Below, piece after piece: positions 23,946-36,423 of a DNA stretch of 64,000 bases. This DNA is from Microstegium vimineum (lineage: Eukaryota; Streptophyta; Magnoliopsida; Poales; Poaceae), in contig CM039122.1 of the NCBI GenBank assembly GCA_022036555.1, positions 5,262,289 to 5,326,288 on the forward strand, written 5' to 3'. Positions within the stretch are counted from its first letter, which is position 1. Each line of letters opens with the position of its first letter. A model generated the notes under the pieces. The model made no database searches, had not been told where the DNA came from, and saw only the letters and a list, made by a program, of their open reading frames with translations. The translations under genes were made by a program, and so were the position numbers.

Positions 23946-24120
23946 CACTACAGGAGAGCCGAATGTCCGTGGTTAACACTCGGTAAAACTCCTTTTGTTG
24001 ACATTTTTTTTCGCCGAGTGCCGTTTATCGAGTGTGACACTCGGCAAAAGGTTTGCCGAGTGTTTTTTCTTTTTTGCCGAGTGTCTCGGGTACTAAGCAA
24101 AGTGCGCGGATCCTGTAGTG
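23946..24120. mobile_element. Miniature non-autonomous CACTA element, complete
   Basis: 175 bp from CACTACAGGA to TCCTGTAGTG, with perfect 10-bp TIRs and TSD CTA on both sides (23943-23945, 24121-24123). The interior has the typical GCCGAGTG/CACTCGGC subterminal repeats, four or five copies in both orientations. Confidence 0.95.
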
Positions 24121-24136
24121 CTACCACATATCTATA

Positions 24137-24760
24137 TCTATATCTAATAATAAAGAGGTAAAATTTCTCCACCCATTTTTTTTATAGTCTTCCTAACTAA
24201 CTTCATGAATGCATGTCTCTATTCGGTTGTATACTACAACCCTGCTATTTTTATATATAGGAATTGGACACGAGTATAGTTAAGAATCTTATTTTAATCC
24301 AAATAGAATACCCCCGAGTAAGATGAATAGGGATTCTAATCTTAATCCAAATCTAAATAGTAAAAGGGAAGAGCAGAGATCTATTTCTAATTCTATATAT
24401 GTAATTCGTGTTTATACAAGCTTGAATAACTCTTGTCTAGCATGATACGCAGTTCGATTCCAAAAATCTATTGGGTCACATATATGATCTGGATTCGTAA
24501 ACAATCAGCTTTCATACAATTCTTATTCCAACGTGACTTATGATGGAATACCTCCGAGAAGATGAACGAGGATTACAATTCTAATCCAAATATAAATAGA
24601 AAAGAACATGTATTTAGCTTAGAAAATAGCAATACAATGAGTTGATCATTAAAAAAATAGAAAAAAACATAAAATATGAATAAATATACAATACACCCAT
24701 GTATTTTTAATTAATGTTCAGTTTTTTTCTCACGTTACAACGCACGGGTATGTTTGCTAG
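24137..24760 (+). mobile_element. Non-autonomous Helitron, complete (624 bp)
   Basis: The 5' end is TCTATATCTAATAATAAAG and the 3' end is GTTACAACGCACGGGTATG followed by TTTGCTAG. It is inserted between A (24136) and T (24761) without target duplication. The interior is AT-rich and non-coding. It lies only 16 bp right of the mini-CACTA. Confidence 0.88.
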
Positions 24761-26795
24761 TAAACTACTATAGAAGACAACTCCTTTTGTTAACAAACTA
24801 GAAGAAAGCTCCTTTTTATTAAAAAGAAGAGACGGACAAAAAATCTCACGTTCTCCCAAAAATACCTAATTATTTTCGCAGACAAACAACTTATTTATGA
24901 AGATATTAAAAAAAGCCCATCTCTATAAATAGATTTACAAACCTTTTGAATTCTCCATCTTTGAAAATGGTCATTAACAAAGACCAGGCCATCTAAAAAA
25001 GGATCATGCTTCACTCCCTACTGATCCTCTGTCTACATCATCTCTCTATGCTCTTGGATGATGCCGCCTTTTACTCTCTATAGTCCTTATTAGCTCTCTA
25101 TGCTCTTAGATGCGGCACTTGCGACGGTAATGACACCCTGGCGGAGGAGCCATACAACGGCGGTGGTGGCACCCTAGCGGAGTCGGGGCGTGTTCAAGCA
25201 TGGGGGCACATGTGATGGTCGATGACGCGATGGGAGTTTGGTGGTGGCTCGACGATTGGGGCGCGGCGACGAGAGCAATGTAACAAACACATCCTCTAGG
25301 TGGAGGCTAGATCATGGTTGTGGCCTAGGGCAAAGGCATGGCCAATTATGCTTTGATAGTGACAACGCGATCAATCTACACGCCACGTGGAGACGACTCT
25401 TAGTAAGCCCCTCATCTCTCGTCTCATTATATTCCTCTCAAATATGTGGCCTCGTCGTCTTCCTTAGCCAGTCTCATTATAATTCTCATAGACCGACGAC
25501 AGCGGCGTCAAGATAAGACGCACCCTCAGGGTGAGAAGCCAAGGGAGATAGCTGCGTCGTGAGCTGTGTGGCGGCCCACCACCAAGTGATGTTGTCAGTA
25601 ACAAGATGGCCACCATCGTCGTTGATGCACATGCATGGTCAGGTCCATGGCGTTGGTCGCCGTACCCACACGCTAACAATGTCCACCGCCCGCGATGAAG
25701 ATCGTGGAGCACCTCAAGCCGGTTTCAGCGCTAACGTCCACACCTATGTCGCTACACAAGGTAGGGATCTGGCCCTAGAAGAAACAACAGGCAACAGAGC
25801 CACCAACCCTTGAGAGGAAGGCACTTAACCTAGCCTCAGTAGACATAGATCTTTCCTCTGGTCAACCTAAATGCTAGCGAATTAAAGGTAGCCCGGGGAT
25901 GGATGAGCTATGTATGACTGCCTTTTTGAACGCCATCGCAACCGTCGCCACGATTCATCGAAGAGCGGCGGTGGAGACCAAGGAGTAGCCAGAGGTGGAG
26001 GTTAGCGGAGGCTCCTCGCCCCAAGCCTCCTCTCGAGGAGACAATGTTGAGTCCTCCTTTCATACTACACTAACATTTTCTTGGTAACATTCTTCATGCA
26101 AGTGTTGTCCCACACGACCGTCCCTTCACTTCTCTTACTCATGGATGAGTTGTTTTGAGAGATTTTCATAAACTTTCTTGTGTGTTCTGGATGGAAATTC
26201 TACATTAAAACAATTGTGGAATTCACTCTTCCTGCGCTCTTCGGCTTGGAACTTTAAGGCATCTGTGCTAAAGATTCACTAGCTCCGACTCATGAAAACG
26301 ACGTTGTAGCATAACTATGTAAACACTGTTCACGTAATCATATCCATTTCTCTCTCCTCTCCCTTCCTCTTTGAGAGCCGAAGAAGCTTGATTTTTCTGG
26401 TTCCAGCAGCTCCAGGTGCAGTGTACAGAGTGAAGGAGCCGTGAATCCTCCCTAACAAAGGGGGCCTAGATACATGGTTTAGTCTTGACCTTGGATACTG
26501 TCGGCAACAGCCAACAAGGCAATGAGCTTAGATTCGGCGGCCTTGTCATCATCATATCATTGGACGGTTAGTTCTGCTGAGCTCTGCATTTCTGTGAACG
26601 TGCTGGTATAGTGACACTGGATGGATAGATTCGTGGTCCTCCCTTTCCTTTGTTGCTGATGAACAGTACGTAGTTTGAATAGTACCAAGGGTCTTTTTTT
26701 TGGCGATAATAGTTCCAAGGGTCCTTGACTCACTCCTTCGCACAGGTACTCCTATGTAAAAAAAAGTTGCAGAAAAGACTACAATTATATGATTA
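24761..26795. other. Intergenic or degenerate region, no gene recognised
   Basis: 25100-25830 and 25920-26050 have codon-like GC content with short open frames (for example 25238-25516 and 25559-25813), but no protein family was recognised and frames break often. It may be old captured gene sequence. The remainder is AT-rich. Confidence 0.4.
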
Positions 26796-27058
26796 CTACC
26801 TCCGTCCCTAAAATAATATAATTATAGAAATCGTGTCGGTCAAGCTTTGCTCATATTTAACCAACTTTATATTAAATAATAATATGAGCATTTATGTCTC
26901 TAAATAATTTTATTATGAAAATATATTCTATAATAATCTAATGATATTTATTTCATATCACGAATAATCTTAGTACTTATTAATATAAATTTAGTCAAAA
27001 TTTAAACTGTTTGACTTTTTAAAAAGCGAGAGTTACATTTTTTAAGGGACAGAGATAG
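26796..27058. mobile_element. Stowaway-like MITE, TSD TA
   Basis: 263 bp from CTACCTCCGTCCCTAAAA to TTTTAAGGGACAGAGATAG, flanked by TA on each side. Confidence 0.85.
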
Positions 27059-27239
27059 TACTATGCATATCAACTATCTTTGAGTCCTTTTCTCCATTCA
27101 TTTGAAATTTAAAAGCTTATTTCTCATTTCACGAGGCCAAGCCTTTCATCAATAATTACTCTTATAAAATGTAATTCTTGTGTGACCCAAACTTGATGTC
27201 ACTAGAATCATATTTAAAAAAACCCTACTTATGGTATAA

Positions 27240-27540
27240 CTTATATCAGATAAATAAATAATACACCCTCTATAAATAAACAAGTTTTTTATTTTGTTCA
27301 AAGTCAAAATATCCCAAATTTAACAACCAAATTTCTATGAGCAACATTATCCATCAAATAAGAACAATTAGGTCGATTATAAAATATATTTTCATATTTT
27401 ACTTTTTTATATACATAATATATGTTTTTTTGAGGGGTATCACAATACCTATGTTAATGCTCTTCTCTATAACATTCTAAAATAGTTTGACTTAGAAAAA
27501 AAAAACAGAATACTATGTTTTGAGATAGATGCAGTACGTT
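27240..27540. mobile_element. Degenerate Stowaway-like MITE
   Basis: Starts near ACACCCTCTATAAATAAAC and ends near TACTATGTTTTGAGATAG. It has the internal GTTCAAAGTCAAAATAT and TTTGACTTAG motifs common in this class. The ends are decayed, so the borders are approximate. Confidence 0.4.
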
Positions 27541-28320
27541 AATATAATACTACTATTACCAAGCTTTGTCCTTCCTAATGAAAAGTCTAAAAAAAGCAGC
27601 GTGTACTTTTTTTAGTGGAGCCACTGCTTAGCCAGTCAGCCCTAATCTGAATTGATTCATTTGCATCAGGGTGTATGTTAATTAATGGCCTACTAGTTTC
27701 TAGTATGCATGACAGAGGAACCGGACATTACTATACGGACAGTATTCATACGCACCGGACGGAGATGGCGTCTACACGTACAGTACGGATAAGCGACATC
27801 CGACGATGGGGACATGGAGCTCCTTTTCATTTTTTCCCCAATCTGATGACAAAGAACAGAGAGGAGCTCTCATCAGGTCCGTAAAGTCAAGTCAGACCGG
27901 TTTCCACGAGCCTAATTGCGTATTAAATAAACAACACTGCTAATCACCTAGCACATGCTGGTTTGTTCCGTCCACTCTAGACTAGAGTGCCAATTTTTCT
28001 AGCTCCTTCTAACCAATCGATTTCATTCAGGGTGAATAAACAAAGGTCAAAAAGGCAGGATCACGGAGGATCCATGGGACGAGACGCAGCCCCCACTGGG
28101 GGATGACCATTGCCTTCGCCTTTTCCATCCCAGCACAACACGTTTCGATTCCACGCCATTGGTCGTGGATGGTCGCCGTCTTTCTCGTGGAGGAACTGCA
28201 GAGGGTGGAGCAGCAGCCTGCGCCTGGCGCCTGCCCAGCAGAAGGAACCAATGTCAAACCACGCCATGTTCATACATACGCGGCCTCCGGGCTGTAAAAA
28301 AGAGGTGCAAAAACTTACCA
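27541..28320 (+). promoter_or_regulatory. Upstream region of the ARF gene
   Basis: No other gene is visible between the last MITE and the GA-rich leader. No unambiguous TATA box was identified. The region is assigned as promoter from position only. Confidence 0.35.
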
Positions 28321-29169
28321 CTACCAGAAGCATGTAGCAGCAGCAGGAGGAGAGAGAGAGTTTGTTTAAAGCGCAGAGAGGAGAGAGAGAGAAGCGAAAA
28401 GGAGGAGCACCACTCGTGGGGTTAAAACTTTAAACCCCGAGGAGTCGGGGGCGCATACGAGCCGAGCAGCAGCAGCACGAGGAAGACGAAGAAGCAAAGC
28501 AGCGAGCAGGAACCAAGAAAGAAGCAAGGCCACGTCGTCCTCGCTGCCGCACAGAGTGGGTGCAAGGTTGCAAGCGCGAGAAGGAAGCTGTGTCCGTCCG
28601 TCAGTAGCGGCGGTGCGGGGTGCTCCGCGGTCCGCGGTGGTCCTAGTTATCCCCTCCCGGCGGCGGTCGGATCTGCGTTGCAGCGGCGGAAGCGTCCCCT
28701 GGAGCTCGGAGCTGTCCTTCTGAAGCTCGCGGCGTCGAGATCTGAGTTCAGTAGCCGCGCGGGAGGAGGGGTTTCGCTGTGCCGGCGTGTCTCCTGGCTC
28801 CTAGTGCTTGCTCCAGGAGCCGCGAAGGCGGCGCCTTTAAGCATTGCCGTCCGGCTGTCCCTCCCCGGCAAGCTCTAAGGCGCGCTCCCGAAGAATAGAA
28901 ACTGGGATTCTCGGACCGAGCGGCTCGCGCCATGATGTAAATTTGTGCCCTCGGATCGAAAAGACTGCGCCTTTGCGCCGACCGGCCGGAGGTTCGGCGC
29001 TGTTCGGCGGAGGAGCAAGTGCCGGGCAGTGCCGGGCTGCTCAATCCGGACCTTCCCGCGCACATGCTTGGAAAGGCGCGTGCTTTGGTGTAGAGAGGAG
29101 AGGAGGGCCCTTGCTTCGATTCTCTCCCCTCTTTCCCCCCTCCATTTCGTGCGCTCCAGTGGGAAAAGA
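28321..29169 (+). other. Probable 5' leader of the ARF gene, GA-rich, with upstream ORFs
   Basis: It starts with GGAGGAGAGAGAGAG (about 28345) and GA-rich sequence to 28420, then GC-rich sequence up to the start codon. Upstream AUGs include ATG ATG TAA at 28932-28940 (a two-codon uORF with a nested AUG-stop at 28935) and a 9-codon uORF at 29064-29093. The transcription start is not determined, and a leader intron cannot be excluded. Long uORF-bearing leaders are known in ARF genes and can limit translation. Confidence 0.5.
29064..29093 (+). promoter_or_regulatory. Nine-codon upstream ORF in the ARF leader
   Basis: ATG at 29064, stop TAG at 29091, 76 bp before the ARF start codon. Translation of the ARF would need leaky scanning or reinitiation past it. 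It is only relevant if transcription starts upstream, as the leader suggests. Confidence 0.5.
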
Positions 29170-32100
29170 ATGAAGCTCTCGCCGTCGGCCAGCAGTGGCC
29201 TCCAGGACCAGCCGGCGTCGCCGGAAGGTACGGCATCGCTTGTTGGCATTCATTCCATGGTTTGGTTTGTACCAAATTTTGTGCTCTGCGCATACTGCTT
29301 CCTTCACTAGTACTGTCCTTTTCATTGGGCGGTTTAAATCTGCTGGATAAGTTGGTTTACTTCTGTCCCTTGCTTTAAATTCTTCAGTCATTATGTCATC
29401 CAAATCACTCCAATGTGGTGGGCTCTGTGGACTGAGCTCACTCTTCTTTTAGGTGATTTATTAAGCTGTTGACACGTTTTGCAATTGTTTTTATTCTTCT
29501 TCACCCCTCTCTGTTGAATTCAGTGTAAGCAAATTAGTAGTGAATATGAGGTTCTTGATGCAGACTTTGTTCAGAATTTTTCTTTTTTTAGAAGCTTGTT
29601 TTTTGTTCATCCATTTTATACTAAAAAAAACTTTGCCATTCTGCTCATAAAACCTTAGAATCATTTCATAAACTAGGATTTGTTTGTAAGATGCTTCCTA
29701 GATCTACAATTATTACTTAGCTTAAGAGATGATTTGTAAACTCCATCTGCTCAAATGTTTTTGGTTTTTTTCAGAAGCTGAGGAGCACAAGTGCCTAAAT
29801 TCTGAGTTGTGGCATGCATGTGCCGGTCCTCTTGTTTCATTGCCTGGGGTCGGTAGTCGAGTGGTGTATTTTCCTCAAGGCCACGGTGAGCAGGTTACCT
29901 TTCTTCCTTGGACTTCAGATTGCCACGAAATTAGACATAAATATTGCAGAGTTTATCTGGGTGTTAATACTGTCAAGAACGTGAGTCTTGTGTGGTCCTG
30001 AATTCCATATCTTATGGTATTCATTGTCAGATCTTAAATGGTTGTGCCAGAATTAAAGCTCCTTCTGTTTTCTTTTTAAAAAATCACTGAACTTATAAAG
30101 ATCTACCACAGGTAGCAGCGTCGACAAATAAGGAAATGGAGGCTCAGATTCCCAACTATCCTAGCCTGCCTCCGCAGCTTATATGCCAACTCCATAATGT
30201 GACCATGCATGTAAGTTTGGAGTTACATACATAGCACATCTGTACCAAAATAAGCAATTATTATTCGTACCTTTGTGTTTTACCAGCTCTGCTGCGTCTT
30301 TAGGCTGATGCTGAGACAGATGAGGTGTATGCACAGATGACCTTGCAGCCACTCAGTCCAGTAATAAACTTTCTCATCTTTTCCCATCCATTTCTACATT
30401 TCTGTTTTATTTATTCTAAGCAACCTTTTTTTTTTTGTTTGGTTCACTTTGCAGCAAGAGCTCAAGGACCCATTTTTGCCTGCTGAGTTAGGCACTGCCA
30501 GCAAGCAGCCAACAAATTATTTTTGTAAAACACTAACTGCAAGTGATACAAGCACACACGGTGGATTCTCTGTTCCACGCCGAGCTGCAGAGAAGGTGTT
30601 TCCTCCACTGGTATGTGTTTCTTGCATAGTTGCATGGGTCTCTTTTTCAGATCAAACGGACCACCAAACCATTCGGTGTCCTAAATGCTCCTTTGTTAAT
30701 CCTGTAGGATTTCAATCAGCAACCTCCTGCACAGGAGTTATTTGCAAAAGATCTTCATGGCAACGAGTGGAAATTTCGCCATATTTTTCGGGGTAGGTAT
30801 TTCCAGTTACTTTTATCGGCTCATGATGTTGTGATTTTTTGCAAAGTAGCATACAGCCTTATATCATACAATTCATGGAAGAGTCTCGCCTGTTTCAATG
30901 TCATTCTACATTCAAGTGTGAAAGTAACTTAGAATAAAATTATTGGTGTAGGTCAGCCAAAGCGGCATCTTCTGACAACAGGTTGGAGTGTCTTTGTTAG
31001 TGCAAAGAGACTGGTTGCTGGCGACTCTGTACTTTTTATCTGGTATGGCATTTTCAGCCTTTTATAAAAAGAAAAAGCACACACTCATTTTTCACTTCCT
31101 TAAGCCTAATAATACCATACAGAGAATTTTCCCGCTGATTGTATTGATGTATTCATGTATGTATTTGGCTGCTCAGGAATGACAACAACCAGCTGCTTCT
31201 GGGAATTCGCCGGGCAAACAGACCACAAACTGTCATGCCATCATCAGTACTTTCTAGTGATAGCATGCATATTGGTCTGCTTGCTGCTGCAGCTCATGCT
31301 GCATCAACAAATAGCCGGTTTACTATTTTCTATAATCCAAGGTAAAAACAGTCTCCCACATATATCTGTTTATTTAACACTCAAGTACTCAACTATTTCC
31401 CATGCATTATGCAGAGCAAGCCCTTGTGAATTTGTCATACCCATGGCTAAGTATGTGAAAGCTGTGTACCATACGCGTATATCTGTGGGTATGCGTTTCC
31501 GAATGCTTTTTGAGACGGAAGAATCTAGTGTAAGGCGGTATGTCAAACCTGTGTTTATTTCAACATCATTTGTTATCTGGGCATTGTATTGGCTTATCTT
31601 CGTCTTGTTTCACTTGCTTCTAGCGTAGTGATTGGATGTGTTCAATGTTAGATACTTCTGGTGCATTGGCTATATATGTCCATCGCATCAACACTCAATC
31701 TAAATTGCTTAAGTGAACTTGCAGTTACATGGGGACAATTACAGGAATAAGTGATCTTGATCCTGTTCGCTGGCCAAACTCGCACTGGCGCTCAGTAAAG
31801 GTAGGTCTTGAATGTTGAAACAAATACACCTTTGTTTTTCTTAATGCCATTCTACATGCCTTCACACTTCTTTAACTGCATCCTTAGTAAATTCCCAGTT
31901 AGATGGTGGTCTCTACTTTTATACATGTAGTAGTAAGCATGCAATCAATTTTTCCCTGAACCATGTAGGTTGGATGGGACGAGTCAACTGCTGGAGAGAA
32001 GCAGCCAAGGGTATCTCTTTGGGAGATTGAACCGTTGACAACTTTTCCAATGTATCCATCTCCTTTTGCTCTTGGATTAAAGCGCCCATGGCCTACAGGC

Positions 32101-33986
32101 CTGCCTTCTTTATATGGTACAATCGACAGTTACACACTTAGCAACTCCTCCAATATACAGCATGGAACAATGGATTGTGTTGATTCTGCTTATGCACTAA
32201 TCCCACTATTCCTAATTGTTTTGGTAGGTGGAAGGGATGATGGCTTGACCTCTTCTCTTATGTGGCTTCGGGACAGGGCAAACCCGGGTTTCCAGTCACT
32301 GAATTTCAGCGGGCTTGGTACGAGTCCCTGGATGCAGCCTAGACTGGATAATTCTCTACTTGGTCTCCAATCTGACATGTACCAGACCATAGCAGCAGCT
32401 GCAGCATTACAAAGCACTACGAAGCAAGTTTCGCCATCAATAATGCAGTTCCAACAGCCTCAGAATATTGTTGATAGATCTACTCTTCCATCAAGTCAGA
32501 TTCTGCAGCAAGTACAACCTCAGTTTCAGCAAATTTACCCCCAAAATCTCAATGAAAACAAAATTCAAGGTCATACGCAACCTGAGTACCTCCAACAACA
32601 GCTTCAACGCTGCCAATCATTTAATGATCAGAAGCCTCCGCTTCATCCACAGCAACAGCAGCAGCAATGTGTGCAAACACCACAGGATCAACAAGTGCAA
32701 CAACAAAAGCATCTGCACAACTTTCACTCCTTGCCAGATGCATTATCGGCTTTTTCTCAACTATCCTCGGCCACTCACTCCCCATCTTCCACATTGCAGA
32801 CAGTTCCAACATTCTCGCATCAACAAAACTTTCCAGATACAAACATTAGCTCTCTCTCACCATCTAGTGGCTCTTCCATGCATGGCATGTTGGGGCAATT
32901 ACCTTCTGAAGCAGCTTTGAGCCTCCCATGTGTGGCAATAAACACCCCTGTATCGGTATCTGACCCATGGTCATCTAAGAGAGTTGCAGTGGAGTCTGTT
33001 AACCCTTCTCGACCTCATGTTGTTTCACCACAGATAGAACAATTGGATATGGCGTCATGTAGCATGCCACAAAGCTCTGCATTAGCGCCATTACCTGGAC
33101 GAGAATGCTTAGTGGATCAAGATGGGAGCTCTGATCCTCAAAATCACCTCTTATTTGGTGTTAACATAGACTCCCATTCACTTTTGATGCAAGGTGGTAT
33201 TCCAAGCCTTCAGAATGATAACAGTTCAGGCACGATTCCATACTCAACCTCCAATTTCCTGAGCCCTTCTCAGAATGATTTCCCCTTGAATCAACCACTA
33301 CATAGTGCGGGCTGCTTAGATGAGTCAGGTTATGTTCCATGTGCAGAGAATTCTGAGCAAGCAAATCAACAGTTTGCAACCTTTGTGAAGGTGAGTGATA
33401 TGTCTACATCGTGTACCATTTTATTTATTAACAAAAAAGTTGTGTCATTTTGATTTCTTTCCCTTGAAGCACTTTGTTGAAAAATTTGTGCCCTATAGGT
33501 TTACAAATCTGGAACCGTTGGAAGGTTGCTGGATATCACTAGATTCAGCAGCTATGATGAACTTCGTAGTGAGGTGGGGCGTCTATTTGGCCTTGAGGGC
33601 CAGTTGGAAGACCCATTGAGATCAGGCTGGCAGCTTGTATTTGTTGACAGAGAGGACGATGTCCTTCTAGTTGGCGATGACCCATGGCAGTAAGTTCTAG
33701 TACCAACAAGCTTAACAAGTTCCTGACCACCTTTTGATTTTGCTGTTTGTTTAATACTTTTATTACGTTTATTGGGCTTGCAATGTGCAGGGAATTTGTG
33801 AACAGTGTGTCCTGTATAAAGATACTTTCACCGGAGGAGGTTCAGCGGATGGGCAAGCCAGGCATTCAGCTCTTGAGCTCGGCTCCTTCAAGAAGGCTGA
33901 GCAATGGCTGCGACAGCTATGTGAGCATTCAGGAATCGAGAAGCCTGAGCACTGGGATGGCGCCAGTGGGTTCGGTCGAGTTCTGA
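29170..33986 (+). CDS. ARF6-like: Auxin response factor, ARF6/ARF8 activator clade (14 coding exons, 908 aa)
   Basis: A nuclear transcription factor that binds auxin response elements and is repressed by Aux/IAA proteins. Exons (all GT-AG, phases consistent): 29170-29227, 29775-29893, 30112-30210, 30304-30360, 30455-30610, 30708-30792, 30952-31042, 31177-31341, 31415-31537, 31725-31800, 31969-32116, 32228-33390, 33499-33689, 33791-33986. The protein begins MKLSPSAS, as in rice relatives. The dimerisation/B3 DNA-binding region spans about 20-240 ([20 protein letters not shown] at 132). The ARF ancillary domain is at about 260-345. A Gln-rich activation region runs from about 400 to 700. A C-terminal PB1 domain lies at about 778-862, with the basic Lys in VYKSGTVGR and the acidic motif in [11 protein letters not shown]. 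The end GSVEF is typical of the clade. Odd points: QGHGEQ where relatives have QGHSEQ, SPCEF for SPSEF, and FALGLKRPW for FPLRLKRPW. Which rice paralogue (OsARF6, 17, 12 or 25) is the orthologue cannot be settled by eye. Confidence 0.96.
33618..33638 (+). promoter_or_regulatory. miR167 target site in ARF exon 13
   Basis: The 21 nt from GAGATCAGG to GGCAGCTTGT encode part of the conserved RSGWQLVF. They pair with miR167 apart from a few mismatches, mostly at the ends. Position and sequence match the conserved site of the ARF6/8 clade, where miR167 directs transcript cleavage. Confidence 0.88.
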
Positions 33987-34450
33987 AGACAGGGAAGCCC
34001 ATAGCCCTTGGCTCTAGGATTCTCCTCTGTATGTTTCTGCATCATCACTTCCTAGTTTTGTGACTTGGAGCAAAGCACATAGATGAAATGAAGCTCTATG
34101 TCGTTATTCCACGTCTGATGATATCCTATGATATAGACTCGATCTTAGCAGTAACTACTACATGTTGTATACATGCCAGCACTTAGTTCTATGGAGTACC
34201 TACCAATACCGCTAATTTAGTTCATCCAATCAACTATGCTCTTGTTGTTGCATTACAGTAAAACTATTTTTGGTCATAAAAACCTGAATATTGAAACTGT
34301 TTTTGGTTCCATGGTATGCTGCTGACGAGGGCAATTGGAGTTTTGGGGGGCATTTCACAGAATTCAAACTAGTGACCAGTGTGACGATCCTTTTTCTTCT
34401 TCTTCTGTTGTAGTGTTAGTCATGTAAACTTACCAATGCAAATTCCAACT
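33987..34450 (+). other. Probable 3' UTR of the ARF gene
   Basis: AT-rich sequence after the stop codon with no competing feature. The polyadenylation site was not identified, so the right border is a guess. Confidence 0.4.
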
Positions 34451-36420
34451 TAGTCATGGGGGAAGCCACCTCTTCTCCCAGATTACCATTGCCGTTGCTG
34501 TCATGATAATTGCTAAAGCTATCTTCAGTAAAACAAAAAAGGCAGTTTGTTATTATCCTGGAAAGCTCAGAGATTGAGAGATACAGATATAATCTTTGAG
34601 GGAATTCACGTGCACCTTTATGCTTGCATAATTTGGCACCACTTCGTGCGTGCAGACAACGACTTGCAGCGCCACGGACCGGCCGGCCGGTCCTCTTCCT
34701 CTCATGTGCTCGCTGGGTCCCCTATCTGACTGACTGAAGAAACCCCGGAGTGCCGTCCGTCCAACAAATGGCGAAGGAGAAAAGATGATGACTCTCCCTT
34801 TCCCTAGGTCAGTGGTGCATCAGTGAGCTGAATGCGATGCCTCTCTCGCCATCACATACCCATTATCCCCCCTGCTCCGATCCACCTCACCTGGGGTCGC
34901 TGCCGTGGATTGTGACGAAATTCTGAGTGGGAGCATGTGGAGTGCTATGGCAATGGCGGCGGTGTGATGCACAGACACAGCTCACCCATTCTTTTTTCAA
35001 AGCTTCTCTTCCTACCCTGAGGAATGCAAACCCCACAGCTTCTTTGGCGATTCCTCCATCGCTTTCAGATCTTCCGCTGGGTCCCGGATTCGGATCCCGG
35101 ATATTGGCATTCTTCTTCTTCCCTATCTTGGCCGGCTTTTGGAAGGTGGGAAAGGTGGAAACCTGTAGAACCGGAATGTGTTGTTGCTGATGGTGGAAGT
35201 ACTATCTTCTGCCATTTGCCTCGCATATCTGTGCCTTTTATTTTCTTCTTGGAGGATGTCTATCGACAATATAGTTACACGAGCAGAGACTGTGAGCTTC
35301 TCATCAGCTCACACATGCATACTGTATGCATGTCTATGGACAACTCGAGATGCACAAAGCCTTTGACTTGCTGCAGGTACAGGTACAAGTGCCAGCCATA
35401 TCTGGAAACTTGTTGGTCACCTCACCTGCTGTCGAGTGTCCAACTGCGGCCGCACCACGAGGAGCACACGCCGGCCGTCGTCCGGCACACTGCCACACCA
35501 GAGCTGAGCACGACGCCGGCACGAGCATCCCAAACGCGTCAGATCTGACGAGCCGGCCGGCCGACGGCGTTGCGTCTGCGGCGGCGCATGGAACCGAGGG
35601 CGGGCGTTGTGCGTCTGGCCATTATGGGCCTTGGAGTTCGTTCCGTTCACGTGGGAGGCCCAGGCTGGAGGAGCCCACGGGCCCAAGTGTTTCCTATGCG
35701 ATGCAAAGAATGACAAGTTTCCGAATTCATAACTTTCCCCTTTGTATTTTCTTTCATATTTTTTATTTTTTCATAAACTTTCTCTTCTTTAACCTCGAAT
35801 CCAATTGCAGTTTTATTATATATACATAAAATGCTGTCAATATTTTTTAATAACAAGCACCTAGCGCAAATGTCTTTGACACAACTTATACTAAAATGAA
35901 TTCTTGTGGCAAGAACCTTGAAGCAACGACTTCCAGAGTTCCGACGTTGTTGTCAGTCCGTGCATCTTTTTCCCTTCCTCTGTTTCAGTCATATGAGCTT
36001 GTATATTATACGTTTTATTATATATTCTGGAAATGTCTGAGCAATTTCATTCACAGATGATTGTCCATTGTATGCTCAATAGTCATAAAAAAAAAGCCTT
36101 AGCAACAAGAATAGACAAAAAAAAAGCACCCGGCTATAATCCAAACTACTAATTCACCATCTTTCCATCTTTTCTTTCCTACGTCCATCCAACCCCCCGC
36201 TGAGAAGTCTCTCATCCATCCACCTAGAAAAGTGTACCCAGAAAAACAACTCTATTAAAATCAACCATCTAGATTGCTTCTTAATATTCTCTCACCTTAG
36301 TCACTCAGATCTAACGATCTCTTCCCCACTCCTCCCACGCTCGCCCACCGCACCGTACGACCTGAGCGGGCAGGGATCGAATCCCACGCCCCCTACTTTC
36401 TCCATCTCAATTTCTCTTTC

Positions 36421-36423
<3 letters not shown>
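34451..36423. other. Intergenic, no gene recognised
   Basis: Several overlapping open frames at 34927-35829 have no family similarity. Contains an odd palindrome at 35313-35333. GC-rich at 35430-35690, AT-rich after 35700. Confidence 0.45.
35313..35333. repeat. Perfect palindrome, 10-bp arms around one base
   Basis: ACATGCATAC, T, GTATGCATGT. The arms contain CATGCAT, the core of the plant RY element. Function unknown. Confidence 0.7.

Noticed and set aside
32035..33453. A 472-codon continuous open frame as a single exon
   Set aside because: It runs through intron 11 (32117-32227) and past the exon 12 donor at 33391. Family alignment and GT-AG borders support splicing.
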